From Candidatus Rifleibacteriota bacterium (GTDB lineage: Bacteria; Muiribacteriota; Ozemobacteria; Ozemobacterales; Ozemobacteraceae), in assembly GCA_905236675.1 (NCBI GenBank), contig CAJOND010000005.1, positions 1 to 64,000 on the forward strand: a DNA stretch of 64,000 bases, written 5' to 3'. Shown one piece after another: positions 35,229-45,682 of this stretch. Every line of letters starts with the position of its first letter. Position 1 is the stretch's first letter. Position numbers and translations under genes: made by a program. A model generated the notes under the pieces. The model had not been told where the DNA came from and did no database searches. It saw nothing but the letters and a program-made list of their open reading frames with translations.

Positions 35229-36560
35229 CTAATTGAATATTTTGCGAATTATAATGCAGGAAACATAACCATCGCTTGTTCCTACTATTATTTCTGCTTT
35301 TTGATCTACTGTAATCCATTTTAACATTGAGTTATAGTAAAATTCCTGACCACGTTCATAAGGAACAGCATCGGCTTTTAGCATATTTTGAGCAAAAGCA
35401 TTTGCTGCTTCTATATCATCTCCAATTCCTATGCCGCAGAAACGGTTTTCATGACCTGAACCTTGATTTGTAAACTCAATAGAGAAAAACTTTTCTTCTT
35501 CTCCTGAACCTGGTAATAAATACTCAACTTTATATCCTTTGTAAACCTTGGTAACACTTGCTACATTCCCGTTTTGATCATAATTTTCTATAATCGAATT
35601 AGGAGTTTTAAGGTTTTGAGCGAGCCATTCACAATACTCTATTGAATTATTAAGAGTTTGTTCAAATGAAGTACCAAATAATCCTGGTCTGATGAATTTA
35701 CCATAAACCCAGCCTGTTAAACCATTTCTTGTAACAACTTTAACCCAATTAAATTTTTCTCCGGTAGTAGCTATTTCTAAGACCATAACTTCATTGTCTT
35801 TGCCTTTACCACCGATTTTCCCTATTACTTCTCCATCTGGAACTGATTCTAATACTTTAACATTTGCAGCTGTACATTCGCCTTTTGTAAGCCAACCTTC
35901 AGGAACAGGTCTATATCCCCAGAAAGATTTCATTGCTACAGATAATTCTTCTGAATTATGTTTTTCATATGCGATTTCGGTTACTACAGCGTCTTTTGTA
36001 TAAAAATAGAATCTTTCGTCTGTAGTATTATGTACTATATCTTTCATGCTGTGCATATATCTATAGCCTCGACCAGTTGGCGTTCTTGTTCCTTCTCCAA
36101 ATTGTTGCAGCATTTCATTTTGAGTCATTCCTATTAAATCAACACCTATAACAGATTTAACCAGCTCTTTATTTTTACTTCTAAAATAAGAAAGACTTGG
36201 TGCAAATTGTATTGCGCTATCGCTATCATAGTATGTATGAATATATAATTTGCCATGTTCTTCTGTCGGTGTGGAAATCAGATTGGCTTTGAACCATTTT
36301 ATTCCAAACATTTTTAAAGTATCTTCGCTAAAGTTTTTTAGAATAAAGAAGAGCTTAACTGTGTCCTCATAAGTTCTAGTGACTATTTCATAAGAAGGAA
36401 TTTCGTCAAAACAAACTACTAATTTTTCCTGGTCGTCCAATACCATCTGGGTAAGAATACAATTTTCACCAATCGAAACAGGTTCTTCATATTGTGAATA
36501 GGCTGGTATTTCTGATATTAATAAGGCAGCTATTGATGCTAATGTAATTTTTTTAATCAT
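35229..36560 (-). CDS. Secreted SH3-domain protein
   Basis: The 443-residue protein has a signal peptide (MIKKITLASIAALLISEIPA). A bacterial SH3-like domain is at about 235-290, with DGEVIGKIGGKGKDNEVMVL and then WVKVVTRNGLTGWVYGKFI. The other regions are not recognised. Such SH3 domains often bind cell-wall peptides, so a periplasmic role is likely. It lies 34 bp downstream of glgX and 21 bp upstream of the Nudix gene in the same direction. Confidence 0.75.
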   Translation of the reverse strand: MIKKITLASIAALLISEIPAYSQYEEPVSIGENCILTQMVLDDQEKLVVCFDEIPSYEIVTRTYEDTVKLFFILKNFSEDTLKMFGIKWFKANLISTPTEEHGKLYIHTYYDSDSAIQFAPSLSYFRSKNKELVKSVIGVDLIGMTQNEMLQQFGEGTRTPTGRGYRYMHSMKDIVHNTTDERFYFYTKDAVVTEIAYEKHNSEELSVAMKSFWGYRPVPEGWLTKGECTAANVKVLESVPDGEVIGKIGGKGKDNEVMVLEIATTGEKFNWVKVVTRNGLTGWVYGKFIRPGLFGTSFEQTLNNSIEYCEWLAQNLKTPNSIIENYDQNGNVASVTKVYKGYKVEYLLPGSGEEEKFFSIEFTNQGSGHENRFCGIGIGDDIEAANAFAQNMLKADAVPYERGQEFYYNSMLKWITVDQKAEIIVGTSDGYVSCIIIRKIFN

Positions 36561-36594
36561 ATTGTTCTCCTATTTTAGCCATGTTTAGCCCAGT

Positions 36595-38742
36595 CTATGA
36601 GTTTGTGGTTGTGTTTAATTTCATCATTCTTTCTAATAACTTGTGAGAACATTTGAAAAGCTTTAAAGAACGTGATTTTACCATTGTTTTATTCCCTGAA
36701 AAAACCATTTCATCAGGTGTTTTTGGGGAAAGTGTATCTACAAGACATTCCCAATCAGCATTACATTGAGGCAAAACAAATTCTATATCGTGAGTTGAGG
36801 AGTTAAGAATTAGAATAAGATTATCATCCTTTATTGGTTCTCCATCATCATCAATGTCATCTATGCCTGTTCCGGAAAGAAACATGGCTAGAGCTTTCCC
36901 ATGAGGATTGTTCCAGTCTTCGTCACTCATTTCTTGCCCGTCTGGTCGGAACCAGATTATATCACGAATATTTGACCCTCTTATCATTCTTCCTTGGAAA
37001 AATTTCCTTCGTCGAAGAGCAGGATGATCACGTCTAATTTTGATTACTTCACTGGTGAATTTAAGCATGTCTTTAGCTTCATCGCTTAAATTCCAATCAA
37101 ACCAGCTTATTTCATTGTCTTGACAATAAGCATTATTATTGCCTCTTTGGGTTCTCATCAGTTCATCTCCACCACAAATCATAGGTGTTCCCTGTGAGAA
37201 TAGCAGAGTTGCCATCAAATTACGCATTTGTCTTGCTCTTAGTTCTTTTATATAGGCATCATTTGTTTCGCCTTCTACGCCATGGTTCCACGACCTGTTA
37301 TCAGAGTGACCATCACGATTACCTTCCAAATTATTATGATTATGTTTTTCATTGTAAGAAACAAGGTCTCTAAGAGTAAAACCATCATGAGCCGTTATGA
37401 AATTCACACTTAAATATGGTTTTCTTCCATCTCTATCATACAAGTCACTACTTCCTGTTAAGCGATAGCCCATTTCTCCAACTGTTCCACCGTCACCTTT
37501 CCAGAAAGAACGCATTAAATCACGAAATTTAGCATTCCATTCAGCCCACAATACAGGAAAATTACCTACTTGATAACCACCTTCTCCAACATCCCAAGGT
37601 TCAGCAATTAGTTTTACCTGACTGATAACAGGGTCTTGATGAATAATTGTAAAGAAGCTGGAGAGCTGATTCCAGTAATGCATTTCACGAGCTAAAGTTG
37701 AACAGAGGTCAAATCTGAAGCCGTCTACATGCATTTCATTAACCCAGTAACGAAGAGAATCCATTATTAATTGTAGAGTTTGAGGGCATACTACATTGAT
37801 CGTATTCCCCGTTCCTGTATAATCTTTATAAAATCGCTTGTTGTCATTCTGAAGTCTATAGTAATTGATATTGTCTATGCCTTTGTAACACATAGTTGGC
37901 CCCTGATGGTTGCCTTCGCATGTATGATTATAAACAACATCTAATATTACTTCAAAACCTTCTTGATGAAGGGTTTTGACCATCTGTTTAAATTCTCTAA
38001 CTGGACCACCAATGCTTTTATCAGAGCTATAACGAATATCTGGCACAAAATAGGAAAGAGTACTATAACCCCAGTAATTTTTTAAACCTTTTTCATATAG
38101 GAAGGGGTCGTCTATATGCTGATGAACGGGTAGAAGCTCTATTGTAGTCACGCCTAGTTTTTTTAGGTAATTTATAATTGGTTCAGAAGCTAAACCTGCA
38201 TAAGTTCCTCTTATATTTTCTGGAACATCTGGGTGAAGTTTGCTTATTCCCTTAACATGAGCTTCATATATTATACAGCGATTAAATGGGTATCTTGGCT
38301 TTACATCACCACTCCAGTTAAAATCATCTTCTATAACAACAGAAAGAGGGGTGCCAGAAGCATATTCTACGCTTACGTCTAAGTCTTTATTGGGACTGAA
38401 ATTATTATAAGCGAATAAACCATCTTCATATTTTTCTTTACCGCTAAGAGCTTTAGCATAAGGATCCATCAATAAAACTCTTGGATTGAAGCGTAATCCA
38501 AGTTCTGGGCGATATTGCCCATGAACTCTGTATGCATAGAACTGACCTGGTTTTATCCCATCAATATAAATATGCCATACAAAAGCTGTTCTATTACGAA
38601 GTGGAATTTTTGTTTCATTCATATTTTCGTCAAAAAGGCATAGTTCTACACCTTCGGCATGTTCTGAATAAAGGGCAAAATTAACCCCGTTTCCATCATA
38701 AGTTGACCCGAGAGGGTAGGGGTGGCCTTGTTTTATATGCAT
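36595..38742 (-). CDS. glgX: Glycogen debranching enzyme (isoamylase type)
   Basis: The 715-residue protein is full length for GlgX-type GH13 enzymes. An N-terminal CBM48 region ([21 protein letters not shown]) is followed by the catalytic barrel with [10 protein letters not shown], the nucleophile in [13 protein letters not shown], the acid/base Glu in [19 protein letters not shown] and the third acid in [13 protein letters not shown]. It removes alpha-1,6 branches from glycogen in the cytoplasm. No other glycogen gene is in the window. Confidence 0.93.
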   Translation of the reverse strand: MHIKQGHPYPLGSTYDGNGVNFALYSEHAEGVELCLFDENMNETKIPLRNRTAFVWHIYIDGIKPGQFYAYRVHGQYRPELGLRFNPRVLLMDPYAKALSGKEKYEDGLFAYNNFSPNKDLDVSVEYASGTPLSVVIEDDFNWSGDVKPRYPFNRCIIYEAHVKGISKLHPDVPENIRGTYAGLASEPIINYLKKLGVTTIELLPVHQHIDDPFLYEKGLKNYWGYSTLSYFVPDIRYSSDKSIGGPVREFKQMVKTLHQEGFEVILDVVYNHTCEGNHQGPTMCYKGIDNINYYRLQNDNKRFYKDYTGTGNTINVVCPQTLQLIMDSLRYWVNEMHVDGFRFDLCSTLAREMHYWNQLSSFFTIIHQDPVISQVKLIAEPWDVGEGGYQVGNFPVLWAEWNAKFRDLMRSFWKGDGGTVGEMGYRLTGSSDLYDRDGRKPYLSVNFITAHDGFTLRDLVSYNEKHNHNNLEGNRDGHSDNRSWNHGVEGETNDAYIKELRARQMRNLMATLLFSQGTPMICGGDELMRTQRGNNNAYCQDNEISWFDWNLSDEAKDMLKFTSEVIKIRRDHPALRRRKFFQGRMIRGSNIRDIIWFRPDGQEMSDEDWNNPHGKALAMFLSGTGIDDIDDDGEPIKDDNLILILNSSTHDIEFVLPQCNADWECLVDTLSPKTPDEMVFSGNKTMVKSRSLKLFKCSHKLLERMMKLNTTTNS

Positions 38743-38792
38743 TTGCTCATTCCTTTTTAATTATAATATTCAAATCTAATTATGTTCTTGCT

Positions 38793-39614
38793 TTATTGAT
38801 TTTCCCAAATATCATATACTTCAACTTCATAAGGATCTGCAGCTTCCATTTGAGAAATTGGTTTGGCTTCTTCTTCTGCTTTGGAATCTGTTAAAGAATC
38901 TAATTCTGATAATGAATCTTCGGAAAGAGATTCGGAAGAATTGCTATTAGCTGATTTTAGGATTTCTGTTAAGCTGTTAGCAAATTGTTTTTGTGTTCCT
39001 TGAGTTAAAAACTGTTCTAGTTTCGAGACTGAATTATCTCTTGGATAAAGTGCTTTATAGATGGAAATATACTCTCTTAACATTCGAAACTCATTGTCTT
39101 TCATGTTTCGTATAGTTTTCTTCAGACGATCAGATAAGTTTACGTCTCTTTTTGAATCTACTCCTATTGTTGAAAACAGATTATTTAAAAATACTTTTCT
39201 TGATTCTGAAATAACTGATCTAGGTAAGCAAAAACCGATAAAATAAAAAGAAGAATAACCCCAGACTTCCGGTCTCGCCTTTTTTATAATTACAGCAAAT
39301 TTCCCGTTTCCAAAATGTTTTGCTAAATTATAAATACTTTGAACTTCATTTAAAAACTGGTAGATTTTTCTGTGTGTATCCCATAGCTTTTCTTCTGCCT
39401 TTTGGGGAATAATCTCTTTCTTAGGCATTATTATAAAAGGTGTAGAGTATTTGGTGTTTATTTCTTCAGCTAAACCTAACTCTGACATTGCTTTTGCTTC
39501 ATTAGATAGAAGCCATGTTTTAAATGAAGTTGTTATGTCAGATTCATTTATTTCTTCAGAATAACTAACAGAAGCAATTAAAAAAAATATAAACAAAATA
39601 ATTATTTTTTTCAT
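38793..39614 (-). CDS. Secreted protein of unknown function
   Basis: I start this 273-residue protein at 39614, where KKIIILFIFFLIASVSYSEE forms a clear signal peptide and the ATG overlaps the upstream stop by four bases. The reading frame is open further upstream but that extension is not secretion-like. Residues after 215 are rich in Ser, Asp and Glu. No domain is recognised. It is coupled to the gene upstream and probably shares its periplasmic site. Confidence 0.7.
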   Translation of the reverse strand: MKKIIILFIFFLIASVSYSEEINESDITTSFKTWLLSNEAKAMSELGLAEEINTKYSTPFIIMPKKEIIPQKAEEKLWDTHRKIYQFLNEVQSIYNLAKHFGNGKFAVIIKKARPEVWGYSSFYFIGFCLPRSVISESRKVFLNNLFSTIGVDSKRDVNLSDRLKKTIRNMKDNEFRMLREYISIYKALYPRDNSVSKLEQFLTQGTQKQFANSLTEILKSANSNSSESLSEDSLSELDSLTDSKAEEEAKPISQMEAADPYEVEVYDIWENQ

Positions 39615-40330
39615 TTTTCTACTCCTGTCATTTTTAAAAGGTGGGCGGTTTGTTTCTGAAAATTCCAAAGATCTCTGGTTATTGCATTTTCTTTGCATAT
39701 GAGTTTTGAAACGTAGTTTGATTTCCATGTTGCTTCATGGATTACTCCTTCAGCCATATTAAATATCAATTGACCGTTAAGAGACAAGCTTTTTGAATAT
39801 ATTCTGTCATCTGCTAAATTAAACTTGGCTTCAAAAGTTATATCTGCCAAGCTTTTTAGCTTGTCTATTTTTTTTAGGGTCAATGTCCAGATTACAGGAA
39901 TTTGTTTCCCGAAGGCAGTGAATTCGTCCTTTTGATTAACGGTGGTTCCTACGGTCCAATCTCCTTCTGGAAATATTATAAAATATGGGAAAATCATTTT
40001 GTTTTCTGATGGTGCACCTCTTAGAGCACCTTTATTAGAAATATAACGTCTGACTCTGGAGTTATCATCGCCTATATCCAATATAAAAGAATTATCTTGA
40101 AATCCAACAACTTTAATATCAAAATCTATTATCTGATTGCTTGAACTTTTCTGAGGTGTATTGTTTAATGCGTTTACTATAGAAACATCTTGTCTTGTAT
40201 ATTCATAGGAATAAATAGCACCAGAGGTAAAATTATATTTTAATTCTTCTGAATATGCATAATTATTGGCAAATATAAATAATAAAGATAATGTCGCTAA
40301 TATCATTGATCGGAATACTTTGTTTTTCAC
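39611..40330 (-). CDS. Secreted protein of unknown function
   Basis: I choose a GTG at 40328-40330, preceded seven bases upstream by GGAG, giving 239 residues that open with a signal peptide (KNKVFRSMILATLSLLFIFA). The mature part is mostly beta-strand-like (DFDIKVVGFQDNSFILDIGD). No family is recognised. It is translationally coupled to the secreted protein downstream by an ATGA overlap. The gap 40331-40605 holds only the S20 terminator hairpin and AT-rich sequence. Confidence 0.65.
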   Translation of the reverse strand: MKNKVFRSMILATLSLLFIFANNYAYSEELKYNFTSGAIYSYEYTRQDVSIVNALNNTPQKSSSNQIIDFDIKVVGFQDNSFILDIGDDNSRVRRYISNKGALRGAPSENKMIFPYFIIFPEGDWTVGTTVNQKDEFTAFGKQIPVIWTLTLKKIDKLKSLADITFEAKFNLADDRIYSKSLSLNGQLIFNMAEGVIHEATWKSNYVSKLICKENAITRDLWNFQKQTAHLLKMTGVEK

Positions 40331-40513
40331 TAATTTACTCCATTTTGCATCTAAAATGATAAAATCAATCAATTAATTCTAAGGGAAAACACTAATTAAA
40401 TACAAGGTTTTAAAAGCAAAAAATAAAAAAAGTTTTAGATAGTTTAAAAAAATAAAAAATGTTCAGAAAGTTTCTTAAAATATTAATCTTTTTAATGTTT
40501 CTAAAACCATAAA

Positions 40514-40543
40514 CCGAGAGCATAATAAAAATCACGCTCTCGG
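40514..40543 (-). terminator. Intrinsic terminator-like hairpin downstream of rpsT
   Basis: CCGAGAGC and GCTCTCGG pair around a 14-base loop. On the minus strand the stem is followed by TTTATGGTTTT, a broken T run. It is about 60 bases past the rpsT stop. Confidence 0.6.
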
Positions 40544-40605
40544 TAAAATGGCTAACAGTATATCAGTTGTAATACACCAGAAAGTAATAATATAAAGCTG
40601 GTTAA

Positions 40606-40872
40606 TTATTTCTGAAGTCTGTTGACTGCCTTCATAAGACGGCTGATTTTTCTTGCAGCGGTCTTTGGATGAATATAACCATTAGAAGCTGCTTTAGCGT
40701 ATTTCTTTACTGCATAATTAGTAGCATTTACTACTTCTTCGCCTTTAGGATTTTCAGCTAAATTCAAAGCGTTTTTGCGAACTGTCTTAAGTTCAGATTT
40801 TATCTGAACGCGAATTTCGTGACGACGAACTGCCTTACGAGCATTTTTTGCTGCTGATTTTGTATTAGCCAT
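40606..40872 (-). CDS. rpsT: 30S ribosomal protein S20
   Basis: The 88-residue, Lys/Arg/Ala-rich protein opens MANTKSAAKNARKAVRRHEI and ends HPKTAARKISRLMKAVNRLQ, both typical of S20. It binds 16S rRNA in the small subunit. It is monocistronic, with its own terminator-like hairpin. Confidence 0.96.
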   Translation of the reverse strand: MANTKSAAKNARKAVRRHEIRVQIKSELKTVRKNALNLAENPKGEEVVNATNYAVKKYAKAASNGYIHPKTAARKISRLMKAVNRLQK

Positions 40873-41019
40873 GATATTTTCACCTTTCGTTAATGTAAAT
40901 CATTTTGGAGCACTTATAATATCACTACACTTAAAGAATTTCAAGCTTTTTAATAATATTTCTGTGTACACTCTTAAAAATATTTATCACATACCGACTA
41001 TCACACTAATTCTTGTTTG

Positions 41020-42393
41020 CTATTTCCCTTTGAATTTTCCATTTTTATATCTGTTGGGCCACAGTTTTTCAAGACGTTCTTTAAGTAACTTTTCCTTCCC
41101 GTAAACAGTTGGATGATAGAAACTAACCGGGTCATATCCCATTGGAAAATAATTTTCATCAGGAAGGAAAGCACCTTTATAGTCATGAGGGTATCGGTAT
41201 TCTTTTCCATAACCTAATTCTTGCATCAGTTTGGTAGGGGCGTTTCGTAAATGTATTGGAACTCCTGGTTCACCGACTTCCCTTATATAGCGTTTAACAT
41301 TGCTTTCAGCTTTATATAGGGCATTGCTCTTTGGTGCAGTTGCTAGATATACAACAAGTTGAGCTACAAAAAGATGAGCTTCTGGAGGGCCTACATATTC
41401 AAATGCTTGTGCACATGACATTGCTAATGTCATAGCAAAAGGATCAGCCATACCAATATCTTCTGCAGCGAATCTAATCATTCGTCTGAAAAGGTAACGG
41501 CAGTTTTCCCCGCCATCTATCATTCGATAGGCCCAATATAGTGCTGCATCAGGATCTGAACCTCTTAAAGATTTATGCAGAGCTGAAATTAGATTATAAT
41601 GTTCTTCTCCGCCTTTATCATAACGTAATAACTTACTTTGGAATGTTTCTGCTACTATTTGTGGAGTTACTACAGGTTCTTCGTGATTTTGCTGTCTTGC
41701 TACTTCACAGCATGTCTCAAGGACATTTAGTGCGATTCTTGCATCACCAGCTGCCATCAAAGCTATGCGTTCGAGACTTTCATCAGAAATATCTATTTTA
41801 GGCGGTCGGTTTAATTTTTCGTCTTGGTCTATTGCTCTTGCCAATATGGCTACTAATGCAGGTACAGAAATAGGTTTTAAAACAAGCACCTGACATCTTG
41901 ATAATAAAGCTGAATTAACCTCAAAACTAGGATTTTCTGTAGTTGCACCTATAAAAATAACTACACCTGATTCAATATGTGGCAAAAGAGCATCCTGCTG
42001 GGCTTTATTGAAACGATGTATTTCATCTATGAAAAGTATAGTTTTTTTACCAGAAGTCTTTCTTGTGAAAATGGCACGATCAAAAGCCGCTTTCATTTCT
42101 TTAACGCCTGAAGTTACTGCGGAAAGCTGAATAAAATCAGAATCTGAAAGACTGGCTAATACTCTTGCCAAAGTAGTTTTTCCACAGCCTGGTGGTCCCC
42201 ATAAAATGATTGAACCGCTTAACCCAGCTTCCATTAGCATTCTTAGAGGCTTACCAGCTCCTAATATATCATCCTGCCCTAAGACATCTTCTAGAATTGT
42301 TGGTCTTACTCTGTCAGCAAGGGGTTGATAAACAGCAACAGAAGCATTCCCACTGCTAATGTTTTTATTCGCAAAATCAAATAAATCTGTCAT
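41020..42393 (-). CDS. rarA: Replication-associated recombination protein A
   Basis: The 457-residue AAA+ protein has [20 protein letters not shown], the Walker [12 protein letters not shown], the Walker [21 protein letters not shown] and the C-terminal tetramerisation region ([15 protein letters not shown] in a close variant, then [11 protein letters not shown]). This is the RarA/MgsA clamp-loader-like family acting at stalled forks. It follows a secreted-protein gene by 17 bp. Confidence 0.94.
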   Translation of the reverse strand: MTDLFDFANKNISSGNASVAVYQPLADRVRPTILEDVLGQDDILGAGKPLRMLMEAGLSGSIILWGPPGCGKTTLARVLASLSDSDFIQLSAVTSGVKEMKAAFDRAIFTRKTSGKKTILFIDEIHRFNKAQQDALLPHIESGVVIFIGATTENPSFEVNSALLSRCQVLVLKPISVPALVAILARAIDQDEKLNRPPKIDISDESLERIALMAAGDARIALNVLETCCEVARQQNHEEPVVTPQIVAETFQSKLLRYDKGGEEHYNLISALHKSLRGSDPDAALYWAYRMIDGGENCRYLFRRMIRFAAEDIGMADPFAMTLAMSCAQAFEYVGPPEAHLFVAQLVVYLATAPKSNALYKAESNVKRYIREVGEPGVPIHLRNAPTKLMQELGYGKEYRYPHDYKGAFLPDENYFPMGYDPVSFYHPTVYGKEKLLKERLEKLWPNRYKNGKFKGK

Positions 42394-42410
42394 AACTTAT
42401 TTTGAAACTC

Positions 42411-43274
42411 TTATTTATGAGTATTAGGCTTTTTTGAAGACTTTGCCGATTGAGTAGAAGTTTTATTTTCGGTTTCTTTATTTTTTACCACTCCTAATAG
42501 TTCTGCAGTTGGGTGGAAAGAGCTTACATATTCTACTACGTTAGGATTAGACTTAACCTGTACTTCAATAACACGCCAAGTTTGTTTTAGATAAGCTTTT
42601 TCTAATTCAGTAGCTAATTGATGCATACCTAAGCTGCTCATATCTAAGCTAGGATAAGCTAATAATTTATCGCCACTGATAAAATTCATATCTTTTACTG
42701 GAAGTCTGGTTTTTGCCCATTCGATAAATTCGTTATTTAAAAGCAAATGTTCAGAATCCGCAATTTCTATATTTCCAAATTGTTTTTTAATAAATTCAGG
42801 TATTTTAAAAGATCTTTTAAAACAATCAGGACAAGGTTCTAATCCAACAAGTTCTTTATTTTCTTCTGCCCAGTTTCTTTCATTGGCATTAGAACAATTA
42901 TTGTTTGGATCATGATAGTAGATACCCATTGGAGTCGTCCATGCAATGGTTTTCGCATTTAATGTTCTTGGTGCAACAGGTCTAGGTTGAATTACCTCGT
43001 TTCCCTTTTCTTTTGATTTTTGGTCTTCTAAAGCTTTTTTTTGCTGCTTATTTGAAAATATACCTGTGATAACTCTTTTTACTGGTTTAAATGGCTGTTT
43101 TTCTGTATCGGCAGGGAATACATATACTTCTGCATTTGAAGAAGAATTTCCAGCTTGTTTCGGTGAAGATTTTGAATTTTTTGTAGATTCTTTTGCCCCA
43201 TAGATATTTATAACAGGTTGGACCATAAAAAGACTTAAAAAGATAGCTATTAAATACTTGTTATTATAAATCAT
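42411..43274 (-). CDS. Secreted or membrane-anchored protein of unknown function
   Basis: The 287-residue protein opens with a signal or anchor sequence (NNKYLIAIFLSLFMVQPVIN). It has a low-complexity Ser/Asn/Lys stretch to about 90, then a Cys-containing segment (NNCSNANERNWAEENKELV followed by EPCPDCFKR) that may bind a metal. The tail is Ser/Thr/Lys rich. No family is recognised. It is 17 bp upstream of rarA in the same direction. Confidence 0.65.
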   Translation of the reverse strand: MIYNNKYLIAIFLSLFMVQPVINIYGAKESTKNSKSSPKQAGNSSSNAEVYVFPADTEKQPFKPVKRVITGIFSNKQQKKALEDQKSKEKGNEVIQPRPVAPRTLNAKTIAWTTPMGIYYHDPNNNCSNANERNWAEENKELVGLEPCPDCFKRSFKIPEFIKKQFGNIEIADSEHLLLNNEFIEWAKTRLPVKDMNFISGDKLLAYPSLDMSSLGMHQLATELEKAYLKQTWRVIEVQVKSNPNVVEYVSSFHPTAELLGVVKNKETENKTSTQSAKSSKKPNTHK

Positions 43275-43381
43275 AAAAAATTTTCCCTATAATATATAGT
43301 ATAACATATTATTATTTCTTTTTTCTTATAAAAAATGCGTTTAAATTCTTTAAAAAACGAGGATATATAATACTGTAATTT

Positions 43382-44191
43382 TTAAAACCTTGTAGGTTTT
43401 AAGCTAGAAATAAATGATGTAATATAATTGGCACCTATAGCAATAATAAGCAAAGTAATAATTAATATTATGAAGATTTTAATTAATCTTAAAAAATCCT
43501 TTAAAAAAGTTCTGGGTTCTATCTCTTTTAAAGAAAATTTGTATCTATTTTCACTATTTGTAAGTGTATCTACTACTGACAATTGATAATTTTCTTTACA
43601 AGTGATTGCGGGTATACCCCATAGTTCTGAGATTGCAAAAGCTAATTCTATTGTTCTGTCATAATCCGATTCACTTTTGCCCATAATAAGCATATCAACT
43701 ACTTTCCCATTTTTTAATAAAAAATCTAAACTATAAAGATAAACATATTTTGTTTCAGGGTGTATCTCTCCATATGTTTCTCCTTTTTCTGGGTAGCGGG
43801 TATAAATATTATTGGCTATTTGTGAAATTTCATCCTTAAATATTTTTTTTGATTTTATATAAAATCCAAGAAGAATTAATTCTGAATAGATACAATTATC
43901 TCTAAGATCTATTACAACATGATGTTGTAACAGTTTATCTAAGAAGAGACTAATTATAAGAAAGAGTATAATAAAGGCTGGAATAACATAGTGACCAAAA
44001 TCTTCCTTAGTGTAGTATTTGATAATATACGAAATAAAATAGCAAAATAATAATAAACCTAAAGCAAAGTAAATAGATATGATTTGTGAGTATTTTGCTA
44101 GTGTAGAATAACATTCATCTACAATAATTTTATCTTCTTTAAAAGTTGAATATTTTACTTTTCTAAAACAATGAGGCATTTGGTTTTTCAT
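43382..44191 (-). CDS. Membrane protein of unknown function
   Basis: This 269-residue protein has two membrane segments near residues 38-85 (IISIYFALGLLLFCYFISYI and VIPAFIILFLIISLF) and one near the C-terminus (IFIILIITLLIIAIGANYI), with a polar domain between. No family is recognised. It is transcribed alone and divergently from the aminotransferase gene. Confidence 0.65.
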   Translation of the reverse strand: MKNQMPHCFRKVKYSTFKEDKIIVDECYSTLAKYSQIISIYFALGLLLFCYFISYIIKYYTKEDFGHYVIPAFIILFLIISLFLDKLLQHHVVIDLRDNCIYSELILLGFYIKSKKIFKDEISQIANNIYTRYPEKGETYGEIHPETKYVYLYSLDFLLKNGKVVDMLIMGKSESDYDRTIELAFAISELWGIPAITCKENYQLSVVDTLTNSENRYKFSLKEIEPRTFLKDFLRLIKIFIILIITLLIIAIGANYITSFISSLKPTRF

Positions 44192-44342
44192 AAAAATAAT
44201 ATATATTTTTTAAAAGCTCTTTGCAACTCTGTTTTATTATGTAATTGCTATATTTTTCTTAATTTGGTAATATGTTTTTTGTTGAGTAAAATAGAAATAA
44301 TTGAATTATAGAAATGAATGATTGAAAGGAAACAAAATATTT

Positions 44343-45539
44343 ATGATAAAGGTTTCAAATCGTGCTGCAGTTATGCAAGCTTCTCCAATCAGAAAGCTTA
44401 TTCCATTTGCTAATATTGCAAGGAGCAAAGGAACTACTATTTATCCATTGAATATAGGTCAGCCAGATATCCCCACTCCTACTCCTATAATGGAAGCCAT
44501 GAGAAAGTTTGATGCCAAAGTCTTGGCTTATTCTCCTTCTCAAGGTGAAGACTTTCTTATAAAAGCTTTTGCCAATTATTATTCTAGAATAAAAATTAAT
44601 CTTTCACCAGAAGAAATATTGGTTACCACTTCTGGCAGCGAAGCTATATTCTTTGCAATGATGGCTATTTGTGATGTAGGGGACGAAATAATAGTTTTTG
44701 AACCTTTCTATACCAACTATGGTGGAATTGCTTCAGAAACTGGTGTGGTTTTAAAGGCTGCTAGAACTTATCCAGAAACAGGTTTCCATCTTCCTGCCAA
44801 AGAAAAAATAGAAGAATTGATAACTCCAAAAACAAGAGGAATCTTGATTTGCAATCCTAATAATCCTACTGGAACTGTTTACACAAATGAAGAATTGCAG
44901 CAATTAGCAGAAATAGCTGAAAAGCATAACATTTTCCTTATTGCCGACGAAGTTTACAGAGAATTTGTTTATGATGGTCAGAAACATACTTCAGTTATGG
45001 AATTAACCAATATTGCAGATAAGATTATACTTGTTGATTCTATTTCTAAGAGATATTCTGCTTGTGGTGCTCGTATTGGTCTTATTGCAAGCCATAATAA
45101 AGATGTGATGGAAGTAGTCTTGAAATTTGCTCAGGCAAGACTTAGTTCGCCAACAATTGAACAAGTTGGAGCAAAAGCTGGTATAGAAATGGATGCATCT
45201 TATTTTGAACCAATTCTCAAGGAATATCAGCAAAGACGTGATACTATTATGGCTGGTATTAAAAAGATACCTGGAGCTATTTGTGAAACTCCTGGCGGAG
45301 CTTTTTATTGTATAGTCAAACTTCCTATCAAAAATGCAGAAAATTTCGCAAAGTGGTTATTGACTGATTTTAATTATGAAGGCGAATCTGTTCTTGTTGC
45401 TCCTGCTCAAGGTTTTTATTCTACACCAGGTTTAGGAATAAATGAAATACGTTTAAGCTATGTATTAGAAGTTCCAAAACTTGCAAGAGCAATGGAAATT
45501 CTGTCTATTGCTGTGAAAGAATATAATAGCAAAGAATAG
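44343..45539 (+). CDS. Class I/II aminotransferase (aspartate-type)
   Basis: The protein has the fold-type I aminotransferase motifs LNIGQPDIPTPTPI, TTSGSEAIFFAM, NPNNPTGTVYTNEEL, IADEVYREFVYD and the PLP lysine in DSISKRYSACGARIG. The SKRYS..GARIG form is close to aspartate or PatA-type transaminases, but the substrate is not certain. I use the ATG at 44343 (398 residues), eleven bases after AAAGGAAA; an upstream TTG only adds seven atypical residues. It is monocistronic and ends at a strong terminator. Confidence 0.88.
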   Translation: MIKVSNRAAVMQASPIRKLIPFANIARSKGTTIYPLNIGQPDIPTPTPIMEAMRKFDAKVLAYSPSQGEDFLIKAFANYYSRIKINLSPEEILVTTSGSEAIFFAMMAICDVGDEIIVFEPFYTNYGGIASETGVVLKAARTYPETGFHLPAKEKIEELITPKTRGILICNPNNPTGTVYTNEELQQLAEIAEKHNIFLIADEVYREFVYDGQKHTSVMELTNIADKIILVDSISKRYSACGARIGLIASHNKDVMEVVLKFAQARLSSPTIEQVGAKAGIEMDASYFEPILKEYQQRRDTIMAGIKKIPGAICETPGGAFYCIVKLPIKNAENFAKWLLTDFNYEGESVLVAPAQGFYSTPGLGINEIRLSYVLEVPKLARAMEILSIAVKEYNSKE

Positions 45540-45560
45540 TTTTTTACTTAAACTAAAAAT

Positions 45561-45616
45561 AAAAAAAGCTAGATTGCCACGGTTTCTGTGAACCTTTGCA
45601 ATGACTAGCTTTTTTA
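45561..45616 (+). terminator. Intrinsic terminator of the aminotransferase gene
   Basis: AAAAAAGCTAG pairs with CTAGCTTTTTT, with an inner ATTGC/GCAAT pairing, and is followed by a T-rich run. The A-rich left side could also serve the convergent NAD kinase operon. Confidence 0.85.
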
Positions 45617-45632
45617 TTTTTAATTATGCAAA

Positions 45633-45667
45633 TTACCACTCATCATATACCACTTATCACTAGGTAG
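45633..45667. repeat. Degenerate seven-base tandem repeat
   Basis: Words in seven-base phase are TTACCAC, TCATCAT, ATACCAC, TTATCAC and TAGGTAG. Its reverse complement shares an exact 14-base match, TGATAAGTGGTATA, with the repeat at 51784-51797, which shows the two loci are related. It lies between the terminator and the NAD kinase gene. Confidence 0.5.
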
Positions 45668-45682
45668 TAATCCTCTCCGCTC